Shown piece after piece: positions 1 to 7,629 of a DNA stretch of 54,308 bases. Source of the DNA: an uncultured Azospirillum sp. GTDB taxonomy: Bacteria > Pseudomonadota > Alphaproteobacteria > Azospirillales > Azospirillaceae. The translations under genes were made by a program, and so were the position numbers. The DNA is taken from contig NZ_CAMLJP010000030.1 in NCBI RefSeq assembly GCF_946480385.1, forward strand, positions 1 through 54,308, written 5' to 3'. Within the stretch, counting starts at the first letter, position 1. Each line of letters opens with the position of its first letter. Under the pieces are notes generated by a model. The model was not told the origin of the DNA, ran no database searches, and saw only the letters and a list, made by a program, of their open reading frames with translations.

Positions 1-174
1 TCTGCCCGGGCGCTTTCCGCCGTTCCCGCTGGGTGCTTTCCGCCGAAATATGCACTACAGGCTGACGCCATTCATCGATGCAGCCATCAGGCGGCACGAC
101 ACCCAGTTGTCCGCAGCCGTGGAGTACCCGCTCGATGCGACAAAAAGCGTCGTATGGGGGGAGGAGAACGCCAG

Positions 175-525
175 ATGGACGATGGCATCAGCGATTGGGA
201 CGATGATCTCAGCGGTTGGAAAGTCATTCATGACGATCTCGCGCTGGAACCGAACGAGGAGGTGATCGCCAAGATGCGCCTCCTGTACCCGGACCCGGAC
301 TTGTGGGAGCGGGGCTGGCGGCTTTATCTCGCGAAGCTCCGTGAACACGACGCCGAGATCCGCCCGCTGCCGCCGACTGAGCGCGAAGCCTTCCGCGTTA
401 GGCTTTCGTACGAGGCTCGTCGCGAGGCCGGGCAGCATGCCTGGTCGCGTGCGGCAAGACGTGCGGCATCGGCTCTGCGGACACGGGTCACGACAGCCGT
501 CATGCGGGCCTGGAAGCATACCTGA
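175..525 (+). CDS. hypothetical protein, 116 aa
   Basis: Unrecognised soluble protein with an acidic N-terminus (MDDGISDWDDD) and an arginine/alanine-rich C-terminal half. The start at 175 is chosen because a strong GGAGGAG-type ribosome binding site lies about eight bases upstream; an in-frame ATG at 154 has none. No transmembrane segment or catalytic motif is visible. It is the first gene in the window, on the same strand as the next two unknown genes, and probably transposon cargo. Coding status rests on the good start signal and the clean frame. Confidence 0.5.
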   Translation: MDDGISDWDDDLSGWKVIHDDLALEPNEEVIAKMRLLYPDPDLWERGWRLYLAKLREHDAEIRPLPPTEREAFRVRLSYEARREAGQHAWSRAARRAASALRTRVTTAVMRAWKHT

Positions 526-653
526 AACGCGTCCACGCCTCCCGCCGGTGGGGCGCCTGGGCTGCCGGTGGACCGCCCCCAGCACACCCTACTACGTTTG
601 TCGCGATCTCCCTTTCCTTGCGCTATGATCCTCAGGAAAAGGAGACCAGCCGC

Positions 654-1232
654 ATGGCCGGAAGCCTCGACAACACCGTCGGACACCTCGCGCACAACGT
701 CCTGGAGGCGGCGGCCGACTACGAGCAGGCCGAGCGGGACCTCTCCGCCGCGTACGCCGCCGACCCGGCTCCGTCCGCCTGGGAGGCGGCGGCGCGCAAG
801 GCGAAGCGCCGGGCCGCCGAACTCGCCGTCGCCATCGACGGCCTGACCGACCGCGCCGCCATCGGCCTGGGAGCCTCGAAGACCGCCGTCAGGACGCGGG
901 TCTCCACCCTGTGCGCTGCCCGCCCCGGCGCGTTCGAGCGCGTCTGGTCGGCGGCGAACGCCTACAAGCACAAGGACCTGAAGGACACCCGCATGGTCGT
1001 CGCGTCCGACGACGACGTGCTGGTCGTCGGACTCGGGTACGGCCTGGACGGCTTCGGCGTCGGCAAGTTCGGCGGCGTCGAAGTGATCGTGCGCGACCGC
1101 ACCAGAGCGTCGTGGAAGTTCCTGGGCGACGTTCCGACGGTGGTCGGCGAATGGTACCGGTTTCTCGCCGCGGAGGGCGCCATCCTTCCCGACGGCCCGG
1201 TCATCGTCTGCGGGCTTCAGGTCCATCCCTGA
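654..1232 (+). CDS. hypothetical protein, 192 aa
   Basis: Unrecognised. The start at 654 has an AAGGAG ribosome binding site nine bases upstream. The N-terminal half is helical and rich in Ala/Glu/Arg; the middle carries AANAYKHKDLKD, a polar motif with K and H that is reminiscent of HEPN-type helical proteins but not sufficient to assign one. The C-terminal half has alternating beta-like segments (DDDVLVVGLGYG, GVEVIVRDR) and ends without signal or membrane sequences. It sits in the accessory part of the window between two other uncharacterised genes. Function unknown. Confidence 0.6.
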   Translation: MAGSLDNTVGHLAHNVLEAAADYEQAERDLSAAYAADPAPSAWEAAARKAKRRAAELAVAIDGLTDRAAIGLGASKTAVRTRVSTLCAARPGAFERVWSAANAYKHKDLKDTRMVVASDDDVLVVGLGYGLDGFGVGKFGGVEVIVRDRTRASWKFLGDVPTVVGEWYRFLAAEGAILPDGPVIVCGLQVHP

Positions 1233-1336
1233 CGGGCGTGTGCGGAGTTGTCGCGGTCCTGGACACGGCAGGTACTTGTGGTCGGCCGGAGCGTCGGATA
1301 GTCCTGGGCCGCCTTCAAAACCAGCAGCCTGGGCAT

Positions 1337-2101
1337 ATGCGTACCGCACTGCACCCGTCCGAGAACCGATTCATCAACGTCGAGGACTACATCGCCGACT
1401 TCGGCCATCGGATCGCGGACAGGGGAGCCGCGGATGATGTCCTCCGCGCGCGCTGTCCGTTTTGCCCCTCACGACTGAGCCATCGGGCGGCCATTCCGGA
1501 TCGCGTCGCGCACTTCTGTCATCCCGAGGGCGCGGAATGCCCGAGCATGGCACCGGCCGGTCAGCCCTACATCGACCTCACTCCGACCGATCCCGATCCG
1601 GAGGCCGAGCGCGCAATCAAGCGTGCGTTCCGGCACAATTGGCAACGGCACGTCAGGCGTATGGAGCAAATCGTGCCCTGCCTGCACTTCAAGGAGGTTC
1701 TCGCGCTCCTGGACTTCGCAACCGAGCGCCGCATGTGGGGGCACAGGGGGCTGCGCGAGGAGGATCTTCCCTATGTGCTGATCCTGAGCGCCGACTTCCC
1801 GCCGGACACCGGCACGCGAAAGGAGGGGCGGCCCGAACGACGGTTCTGGTTCAGGTACTGGTTCTCGCACCAGATCAGGAACTTGGCGCAGCTGTGGATC
1901 GAACCGCCGGAGAACGTCACGTTGTTCCGTGCGCTGTACGAGCCGCCGCCGCGCCGTCCGCGCCCTGACCTGACCGACCTGTTCCGGATCGACGTCATCG
2001 ATCGGACGACGGAATTCCTCGGTCAGGAACCCCGAGCCTTGCCCGGCTGGTACGCCGAGAAAATCGAGGCTTGGTTCAGGCGCCATCCGTCCTTCAACTG
2101 A
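1337..2101 (+). CDS. CoiA-like zinc-finger hypothetical protein
   Basis: A 254-residue protein whose N-terminal part holds CPFCPSRLSHR followed by HFCHPEGAEC (residues about 36-66). This spacing of C-x2-C, then H-x2-H and a further C, resembles the zinc-binding N-terminal domain of CoiA-like proteins, which are often fused to nuclease-like regions in accessory DNA. The rest is rich in Trp, Arg and Phe, with no catalytic motif I can name. I started at 1337 because homologous-looking sequence begins there; the open frame extends upstream only as a shadow of the previous gene. It overlaps the convergent next gene by eight bases. The CoiA comparison is an inference from motif spacing. Confidence 0.55.
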   Translation: MRTALHPSENRFINVEDYIADFGHRIADRGAADDVLRARCPFCPSRLSHRAAIPDRVAHFCHPEGAECPSMAPAGQPYIDLTPTDPDPEAERAIKRAFRHNWQRHVRRMEQIVPCLHFKEVLALLDFATERRMWGHRGLREEDLPYVLILSADFPPDTGTRKEGRPERRFWFRYWFSHQIRNLAQLWIEPPENVTLFRALYEPPPRRPRPDLTDLFRIDVIDRTTEFLGQEPRALPGWYAEKIEAWFRRHPSFN

Positions 2102-2513
2102 GCAACCCGCGCATCGTGGCGGCGGCAGCCCGCTCGTCGGCATCATCCGTCAGGGGCAGGCGCACATCCGGCCTCCTCGACCGGCAGCCCAGCGCGACTG
2201 CCAGCCGCTTCCGCGGATCGTCCTCCGCCACCACAAGCCAGCAGGATATCCCCCGCGGAAGATTCTCCGCGTGGGAGCGGTCGTAGGCGACGAGCCCTTC
2301 GGCGGCCCAACCGATCCTCTGCTCGCGCGCCAGTTCCTCGCCCAGCCGCCAGCGGCGGACGATCGCCGCCGGATCGACGGGAAGAGGCAACGCGTCGAAG
2401 TGCAGGTCCTCGATCCCGGGGCTTGCCCATCCCTCGACGATCAGATGGCGCCGACGAACGGCCCCCGGGCTGGCTTCGCCCACGGCACGCGAGGAGGCGC
2501 TCGTCCTATCCAT
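2094..2513 (-). CDS. hypothetical protein, 139 aa
   Basis: Unrecognised small protein, convergent with and slightly overlapping the CoiA-like gene. The conserved-looking core runs from HLIVEGWASPG through GISCWLVVAEDDP and has a hydrophobic alternation typical of a folded alpha/beta protein. The N-terminal 20 residues are low in complexity and the true start may lie further in. No signal peptide, membrane helix or known active-site motif is visible. It could be a partner of the neighbouring unknown gene, but convergent orientation argues against an operon. Confidence 0.5.
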   Translation of the reverse strand: MDRTSASSRAVGEASPGAVRRRHLIVEGWASPGIEDLHFDALPLPVDPAAIVRRWRLGEELAREQRIGWAAEGLVAYDRSHAENLPRGISCWLVVAEDDPRKRLAVALGCRSRRPDVRLPLTDDADERAAAATMRGLLS

Positions 2514-2809
2514 TCGGGATTCTCCACCACAACCTGAAGCCGACCCCCGTCAACGTCGGCGGGATCGACGCAAGGGACAACAACGCCGTCGCCAGCCGGG
2601 GGCGCCCCTGCCGGTTCTCCTCGGCGGGCGGATATCGACCGTGGCGGCGGCAGCGGCCGACGGACCTTCAGGCCGATCATGGAAGCATGCCGTGAAGCAT
2701 GCCGTCCGTTCGCCCAGTGCGGTCCTCCGACGCCCAAAACCTTGGGCTCGTCGTAGAAGGGTGGGATCGCCCAGCACCCGACCGGAGACGCCGCCCCCGT
2801 CCTCGCGTG
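2514..2809. other. non-coding stretch with a 12-bp tandem duplication
   Basis: No convincing gene is seen on either strand; the open frames here are low-complexity Pro/Arg/Gly shadows. The only local structure is a perfect tandem repeat GAAGCATGCCGT at 2682-2693 and 2694-2705, each copy containing the palindrome GCATGC. It lies just past the end of the PIN-like gene. Confidence 0.4.
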
Positions 2810-3250
2810 TTAGGCGCCGGTCGCCCGGCGGAAACCAGGTGCCCCGACTGCGGTGGCGGCATGCCCACCGACCGCGAGGGGCGTCGCGGCGCGCCCGTCG
2901 AACAGACACAGCGGGCACATCTCCAGTGCCGCTGCGATCACCTCCCAGCGGAGAAGCACGGTTCCGGCCTGCTGGTGAACCGGCGTCCGCCAGATGCGCG
3001 GCGCGAGGAAGACGATGCTGGCGTTGCTCCTGCGGATCACGTCCAGCCGGTGGGGCTGGTGGCGCGCCTCGCCGTCGCCCTTCATCAACGTCCACCCGTC
3101 GACGGACAGGCGCTGCCAGACCGCGTCCCACCGCATGCCGGGATACGCGTCACGCACGTGGGCGACCTCGACACCGTGTGATGCCATCAGCAGGGGGGCC
3201 AGCCCTTCCGCCAGCGGAACCGACAGGTCGTTGTCGACGAGCAGCTTCAA
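2810..3250 (-). CDS. PIN-like (DUF5615/VapC-like) toxin
   Basis: A 146-residue protein beginning LKLLVDNDLSVPLAEGL, the typical opening of PIN-like RNases of the DUF5615 type, with clustered Asp residues (D6, D8, D34, D42, D59) that fit a metal-binding acidic site. PIN proteins usually cleave RNA, and this class is normally encoded beside a DUF433 antitoxin, as seen here. Its start appears to be a TTG at 3250 overlapping the antitoxin stop in the tetranucleotide TTGA, implying translational coupling. There is no ATG close enough to serve. The C-terminal 40 residues are less convincing and the true end could be functionally shorter. Confidence 0.65.
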   Translation of the reverse strand: MKLLVDNDLSVPLAEGLAPLLMASHGVEVAHVRDAYPGMRWDAVWQRLSVDGWTLMKGDGEARHQPHRLDVIRRSNASIVFLAPRIWRTPVHQQAGTVLLRWEVIAAALEMCPLCLFDGRAATPLAVGGHAATAVGAPGFRRATGA

Positions 3251-3966
3251 GCGGCGGCATTCCCCGCGCGCAGTCCCTTCTCGAACTCGACCGCGGCGCG
3301 CACCGCGTCCTCCTCGATGCGGTACATGCGGGCGACCCTGGCCTCCGAGCCTTCGGCACCGACCGCCACGGCGATGGCTCGTGTCGGCACGTGCCCCTCC
3401 CGGGTCACGGGGTCGCCGAACTCGACGTGCGGATCGACCACGATGAGGCCGCTCCGGCCCCGGGGCCACCAGCACGTCGGCAGATCCCGATCGTCGTCGT
3501 AGTCCAGATCGAGTTCCCGGAGCCTGAGGATCTCGCCCATGACGTACTGCATCGTCGTCAGGTCGAATACGCCGTCCTCGCCATGCAGGCGCGCCTTGAG
3601 GGATGTCCCGGCGGTGAAGAGATCGACCTTCCGGTTGATCAGGGGGTATGGGTACCGGTCGGCGAACCGGCGCCACCCATAGATGCACTCCCGGACCTTG
3701 GGCAGCCGCATGTCGTGCTGGTCGATGAGGAGATGGACGAGCCGGAGCTCCATCAGGTCGAGGAACGACAGCGCCACCTGGCCGTCCATTGCGGGAAGGC
3801 GAGGGCACCACAGCGGCGCCAGGACCAAGTCCGTCTCGCCCCGGCGCCGCACGACGCCGCCCTTCATCCACCGGCGGACCTTGGGCAGCGGCACCCCGAC
3901 AAGACGTGACGCCTGGGGCAGGGAATAGATGCCTTGCTCCAGCAGGGTTGAATCCAAATTGCCCAT
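3247..3966 (-). CDS. HTH/DUF433-like antitoxin
   Basis: A protein of about 239 residues. The N-terminal segment GIYSLPQASRLVGVPLPKVRRWM reads as a MerR/excisionase-like helix-turn-helix. The C-terminal segment containing VARMYRIEEDAVRAAVEFE resembles the DUF433 antitoxin domain. Together with the overlapping downstream PIN-like gene this makes a two-gene toxin-antitoxin module that probably represses its own promoter. I place the start at 3966 (MGNLDST), where family-like sequence begins; the frame stays open to 4254 and an ATG at 4050 is an alternative. Neither start has a clear Shine-Dalgarno sequence. Confidence 0.6.
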   Translation of the reverse strand: MGNLDSTLLEQGIYSLPQASRLVGVPLPKVRRWMKGGVVRRRGETDLVLAPLWCPRLPAMDGQVALSFLDLMELRLVHLLIDQHDMRLPKVRECIYGWRRFADRYPYPLINRKVDLFTAGTSLKARLHGEDGVFDLTTMQYVMGEILRLRELDLDYDDDRDLPTCWWPRGRSGLIVVDPHVEFGDPVTREGHVPTRAIAVAVGAEGSEARVARMYRIEEDAVRAAVEFEKGLRAGNAAA

Positions 3967-4333
3967 CGTGGTCCGCAGCAGGTGAGGAGCGCCAGCCGTG
4001 TTCGTGGAGAGCGGGACGGCGGTTGATTCCCAGCACGAAAATCGCGCCATGGTAGCGGCAGGCTGCGTCAGGCGCAAGGGCGCCTTGGTCCGGCGAGAAG
4101 CGCTGGCGGGCATGCCCTCCGGGATCAGTATGGGGCAGCCCGCGCCGGTGGGATTCGGCACCCAACGGTAGGTTTCCCCCGGCCCGAGGCCCGGCATGTG
4201 TTTCAGGACGGCCGCGGAAGCCTGTCCGCGTACCATCATCCGCCGACGGATCATCCGGGGGGCTTCGTTATCGGCTGGGGAGTGGCTGGGATGTGTTCGT
4301 CCGGCTCCCGCCGGGTTCCGTCACGGAAGCCGG
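3967..4333. other. intergenic region upstream of toxin-antitoxin pair
   Basis: This 367-base stretch lies between the antitoxin start and the end of the XRE gene. The antitoxin frame remains open through most of it but the residues look non-coding (Arg/Pro/Ser-rich). It must hold the promoter of the antitoxin-toxin pair. I see no obvious operator, repeat or RNA gene. Confidence 0.4.
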
Positions 4334-4648
4334 TCACCTCGCCATGCCGTCGATGATCCGCAGCAATTGCATAATCTGCATGCGCCGTTCGGCGGGGCCC
4401 TGAACAAGACGGTCCACCAACTCCCGGGCCTCCCGAGCGTCGTCGGTGCCGTCACTGCCGTCGGCGCTCCCCAGCCAACCGCGCAGCGCCACCTCGGTCT
4501 TCCGGGCCAGTTTCACCTTATGTTTCAGAACCTTGCTGAGGTGTCCCTGGGTGCATCCGCACGCCGCGGCGACATCCTCCTGGCGCAGGCGAAGCCGCGC
4601 CATGCGTTCGTTCACCGCCCTCAGGAGTTCGTCACCGGTCGTTGACAT
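4334..4648 (-). CDS. XRE-family HTH repressor of the QueC-like operon
   Basis: A 104-residue protein. Residues 20-45 (LRQEDVAAACGCTQGHLSKV) form a classic Cro/CI-type helix-turn-helix, followed by a helical C-terminal region (EARELVDRLVQGPAERRM) suited to dimerisation. It is transcribed divergently from the five-gene operon starting at 4699, with only 50 bases between the two start codons and a perfect palindrome in that gap. The arrangement suggests a local repressor controlling both its own gene and the operon, like the small XRE regulators beside many phage-defence loci. The start at 4648 is the first ATG of the conserved region. Confidence 0.8.
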   Translation of the reverse strand: MSTTGDELLRAVNERMARLRLRQEDVAAACGCTQGHLSKVLKHKVKLARKTEVALRGWLGSADGSDGTDDAREARELVDRLVQGPAERRMQIMQLLRIIDGMAR

Positions 4649-4671
4649 GCGAGTCGCCAAATTGCATCTTG

Positions 4672-4688
4672 CATATGGATTCCATATG
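4672..4688. promoter_or_regulatory. 17-bp palindromic operator candidate
   Basis: CATATGGA-T-TCCATATG is a perfect inverted repeat with 8-bp arms and a 1-bp spacer. It lies in the 50-bp gap between the divergent XRE gene and the glycosylase gene, directly upstream of the latter's GGAAGG ribosome binding site. Two TTGCAT copies lie just to the left (4662-4675 region). An XRE dimer binding here could block both promoters. Assignment to this repressor is inferred from position and symmetry. Confidence 0.6.
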
Positions 4689-4698
4689 GAAGGCGGCC

Positions 4699-5577
4699 AT
4701 GCAACAGGTGATCGCGTCGTTCGGCGACGGGTACAGGTTCCTCGACTTGCCCGATCCCGACGAGTGGCTGCTGCCCGGCGTGAAGTGGGGCCGCCACGAG
4801 CATCCCCTGACCCCCGCCTTCTGGTCGGCCGCGGCCTGGATGGAGGGCGACGTTCCCAACCACGGTTTCCGTCTCGGCGGCACCCTGGCCGAGGAGGTTT
4901 CCGCCTGCATCCTCGGCGGTCATGGCCTTCCCGCCGAAGTCGGGCTCGCGGCATTCGCTCGGGTTCGCGACGAACTTCGGGAAGCCCCCGATGAGGTTTT
5001 GCCGGAGGAGGAGCTCCTGCGCCTGCTGTCGGCCCCCCTGATCGTGAAAGGGCGCGCGGTCCGCTACAGGTTCGCCCGCCAACGGTCGGCCTACCTCGCG
5101 GCAGCGCTCCGTGGTCTACACGGCGTGAACGAGTCGGCCCTTGACGACGTGGGGTTCCGGGATGCGCTTTTGGCCCTGCCGGGGATCGGTCCGAAGACCG
5201 CCTCTTGGATCGTGCGCAACCGGCGGGGCAGCGACAAGGTCGCCATCCTCGACGTCCACGTCGTCCGGGCCTGCCGGGTGATGGGCGTGTTTCCCGAGAA
5301 CGCGGACCCAGCCCGGAGATATGCCGAGCTTGAGCAGCGTTTCCTCCAGTTTTGCACGCGAGCCCATGCACGCGCATCCGTCATGGATGCGGTGATGTGG
5401 GATACAATGAGGAGGATATCCACGAGCTTTCTCAACTTTCTTGTTGACCCCGGTTCCGTGCTTCAGGACGTTAAACACCGTCCACGGAGGGAGCAGACGC
5501 GATGTCGGGAAGCGGGGGAGGACGAGGGGATGGCGACTTCGGCGGCGGAGGCGATGGACAACCCGATCCCTGCCTGA
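4699..5577 (+). CDS. OGG-type HhH-GPD DNA glycosylase/AP lyase
   Basis: A 292-residue helix-hairpin-helix GPD protein. The hairpin LPGIGPKTASWI holds the Lys expected to form the Schiff base (K166), and AILDVHVVRA holds the conserved catalytic Asp (D185), so both residues of a bifunctional 8-oxoguanine-type glycosylase/lyase are kept. The N-terminal 110 residues are unlike housekeeping OGG or Nth. The iron-sulphur cysteine cluster of Nth is absent. OGG-like proteins occur as an accessory (Cap11) of type IV CBASS, beside QueC-like proteins. I chose 4699 because GGAAGG precedes it by five bases; the in-frame ATG at 4675 lies inside the operator. It is first in the operon and its last 76 bases overlap the next gene. 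Confidence 0.85.
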   Translation: MQQVIASFGDGYRFLDLPDPDEWLLPGVKWGRHEHPLTPAFWSAAAWMEGDVPNHGFRLGGTLAEEVSACILGGHGLPAEVGLAAFARVRDELREAPDEVLPEEELLRLLSAPLIVKGRAVRYRFARQRSAYLAAALRGLHGVNESALDDVGFRDALLALPGIGPKTASWIVRNRRGSDKVAILDVHVVRACRVMGVFPENADPARRYAELEQRFLQFCTRAHARASVMDAVMWDTMRRISTSFLNFLVDPGSVLQDVKHRPRREQTRCREAGEDEGMATSAAEAMDNPIPA

Positions 5578-5840
5578 CCGTAAGGCAAGGTCCGATCAAC
5601 AGCCCGAACCCGGCAATCCTCGCCACGCTGACGGTCGGGAGCATTCTGGACGTTTGGGTGGCCACCTCCGGCACCAGGCCGGTGCTGGTGGTCGGCGTCG
5701 GCGGACGAGCCGCCGGTTCCCTGACGTTCCGCGGGTACCTTGACGTCATCGGCTGCATCACAAACCACGGAGTCGCCTACCGTGCTGTGATCGTCAGGAT
5801 CGCGGGCGGCGCCTACGAGGTCCGGGTGGAACCCATCTGA
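5502..5840 (+). CDS. small protein with Gly-rich N-terminal tail
   Basis: A 112-residue protein. Residues 1-18 read MSGSGGGRGDGDFGGGGD, a disordered glycine/aspartate tail, followed by a single Cys in QPDPC. Residues about 40-112 form a compact beta-rich domain (ATLTVGSILDVWV, GSLTFRGYLDVIGCI, YRAVIVRIAGG) that loosely resembles small beta-barrels such as HIRAN. I cannot name the family. A strong ACGGAGGGAG site eight bases upstream shows the tail is really translated although it lies inside the glycosylase gene in another frame. The stop overlaps the next start (TGATG). Within a QueC-like operon, a flexible-tailed small protein is a reasonable candidate for a substrate or carrier of protein-nucleobase conjugation; this is a hypothesis. 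Confidence 0.75.
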   Translation: MSGSGGGRGDGDFGGGGDGQPDPCLTVRQGPINSPNPAILATLTVGSILDVWVATSGTRPVLVVGVGGRAAGSLTFRGYLDVIGCITNHGVAYRAVIVRIAGGAYEVRVEPI

Positions 5841-7039
5841 TGGATTCCCTGATCGTCGTCGGAGGGCTGTATGCCGAGAAGTGCATACAACCGCTCTGGA
5901 ACGAGGTGTTCGGTTCCGGCGGCCGGGCCGCCGCCGCGGTGTCGTCGCTGGTGCCGACGACGCTCGTGGCATATGTCGACGCCAGCTTGCGGGTGGACGC
6001 CGACGACTTGGCGGCGCGCTTCGGGTTCACCCTCGACGCGCGCGACGCGCAGCACCCGGTGTCCTTCTCCTATCTCCATCCCCTGGCGACCCCCGTCATC
6101 CGACCGTCTCCGGACCGGATCGTGACGCACGCCCCCTTGCGGGTGCGGGGCGATGTCGTCCTGCGATACGGCATGCTCGAAGGGGACGCGGTGGTCGATG
6201 CCCAGGTCGCCGTGCACGACCCGCAGTCCGCGTTCGGCGCGAAGCCGTTCTCGGAGAACGGTTCCAAGGCGAACCGTCTGGCGGTCGTGCTTAACCGCTA
6301 CGAAGCCATGTCGATGGTCGGCACCGACGAGCCGGACGAGGTGGCGAGGCGGTTGATGCGGACCGAGAACGCCGAGGTTGTCGTCCTGAAGATGGGCGGG
6401 CACGGCGCGTTCGTGGCTTGGCCGGGCGGAACGGCAACCGTCCCTGTCTACAGCACCGAATACGTCTGGAAGATCGGCTCGGGCGACGTGTTCTCGGCCA
6501 CTTTCGCCGCCCTATGGGGCGTCCAAGGAATGGACCCCGTCCAGGCCGCGGATCTCGCGTCCCGTGCCACCGCCGACTACTGCAACCGTCGGACGCTGCC
6601 GATCCGGCAGCCCGCCGACCTGGCCGCGCTGTCGGACCCGCCGGTGACGCCCGGGAAGGGGACGATCTACCTGGCCGGGCCGTTCTTCGATCTGGCGCAG
6701 CGTTGGCTGGTCGAGGAGACGCGCGCCGTCCTGCTGGACATGGGGGCGGAGGTCTTCTCCCCCGTGCACGCGGTCGGCCCTGGCCGCGCCGAGGTCGTCG
6801 CCCCCGCCGACATCAAGGGCCTGGAGGCCAGCGATGTGATGTTCGCGATCCTGAACGGCATGGATCCCGGCACGGTCTTCGAGGTCGGCTACGCGGTGAA
6901 GCTCGGCATCCCCGTCGTGGCGTTCGCCGAGAACGTCAAGCCGGAGGACCTGAAGATGGTGGTCGGGACCGGATGCGAGGTGGTGGACGACTACACCTCG
7001 GCGGTCTACCGCGCGGTGTGGAGGTTGCCGGTATCATGA
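5840..7039 (+). CDS. PfkB-like kinase / nucleoside 2-deoxyribosyltransferase fusion
   Basis: A 399-residue two-domain protein. Residues 1-270 have the ribokinase/PfkB fold, with GSGD (213-216) supplying the catalytic Asp and anion hole; the substrate-facing N-terminal part is divergent. Residues 274-399 are a nucleoside 2-deoxyribosyltransferase: IYLAGPFF start, then MDPGTVFEVGYA with the acidic residue D342 and the nucleophile E348. Such transferases exchange the base on a deoxynucleoside, and PfkB enzymes phosphorylate sugars or nucleosides. The fusion suggests successive handling of a modified nucleobase or (deoxy)nucleoside. It starts in a one-base overlap with the previous stop and ends in an ATGA overlap with queC. 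Substrates are unknown. Confidence 0.85.
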   Translation: MDSLIVVGGLYAEKCIQPLWNEVFGSGGRAAAAVSSLVPTTLVAYVDASLRVDADDLAARFGFTLDARDAQHPVSFSYLHPLATPVIRPSPDRIVTHAPLRVRGDVVLRYGMLEGDAVVDAQVAVHDPQSAFGAKPFSENGSKANRLAVVLNRYEAMSMVGTDEPDEVARRLMRTENAEVVVLKMGGHGAFVAWPGGTATVPVYSTEYVWKIGSGDVFSATFAALWGVQGMDPVQAADLASRATADYCNRRTLPIRQPADLAALSDPPVTPGKGTIYLAGPFFDLAQRWLVEETRAVLLDMGAEVFSPVHAVGPGRAEVVAPADIKGLEASDVMFAILNGMDPGTVFEVGYAVKLGIPVVAFAENVKPEDLKMVVGTGCEVVDDYTSAVYRAVWRLPVS

Positions 7040-7629
7040 TCGGACTGCTTCTCTCCGGCGGAATGGACTCCGTTTCCATCGCGTGGTGGAAACGTCCAGA
7101 CGTCGCCATTACGGTCGACTACGGCCAGCGTCCGGCGCAGGCGGAGATCACCGCCAGCGCGGCGGCCTGCGAAGCCATGGGCATCCGGCACGAGGTGGTG
7201 CGCGCGGACTGCTCCTCGCTGGGCTCGGGCGACATGGCGGGCACGGCACCGGCCGCGGTGGCGCCGGTGTCGGAATGGTGGCCGTTCCGCAACCAGTTGA
7301 TCCTCACACTCGCGGGAATGGCGGCTGTCCGGATTGGCGTGACACACCTGATGGTTGGCGCGCTGGTCACCGATGGCGCGCACGCCGATGGGCGGCCCGA
7401 GTTCGTCGACGCCATCTCCCGGCTCATGTCCCTCCAGGAAGGCGGCATCACGGTGTCCGCCCCCGCCATCGGGATGGACGCGGCGGAACTTGTCCGTGCG
7501 TCCGGCATCCCCAGGGAGGTGCTGGCGTGGGCCCATTCCTGCCACGTCGGCAACCTCGCCTGCGGAAGCTGCCGCGGGTGCGTCAAACATTACCGGACGT
7601 GGGAAGCCCTTGGCTTGGATCCCTACTGA
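7036..7629 (+). CDS. QueC-like 7-deazaguanine (PP-loop) enzyme
   Basis: A 197-residue QueC homologue. LLLSGGMDS (residues 4-12) is the ATP-pyrophosphatase PP-loop. The C-terminal cysteines C169, C176, C179 and C182 (S-C-H...ACGSCRGC) match the QueC zinc site. PFRNQL near residue 83 matches the conserved RN motif. Housekeeping QueC converts 7-carboxy-7-deazaguanine to the amide and then to preQ0 nitrile using ATP. QueC-like Cap9 of type IV CBASS instead takes part in attaching a deazaguanine to a protein N-terminus. No queD, queE or folE is beside it, so the deazaguanine precursor would have to come from elsewhere. The gene overlaps its upstream neighbour by four bases. Confidence 0.88.
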   Translation: MIGLLLSGGMDSVSIAWWKRPDVAITVDYGQRPAQAEITASAAACEAMGIRHEVVRADCSSLGSGDMAGTAPAAVAPVSEWWPFRNQLILTLAGMAAVRIGVTHLMVGALVTDGAHADGRPEFVDAISRLMSLQEGGITVSAPAIGMDAAELVRASGIPREVLAWAHSCHVGNLACGSCRGCVKHYRTWEALGLDPY

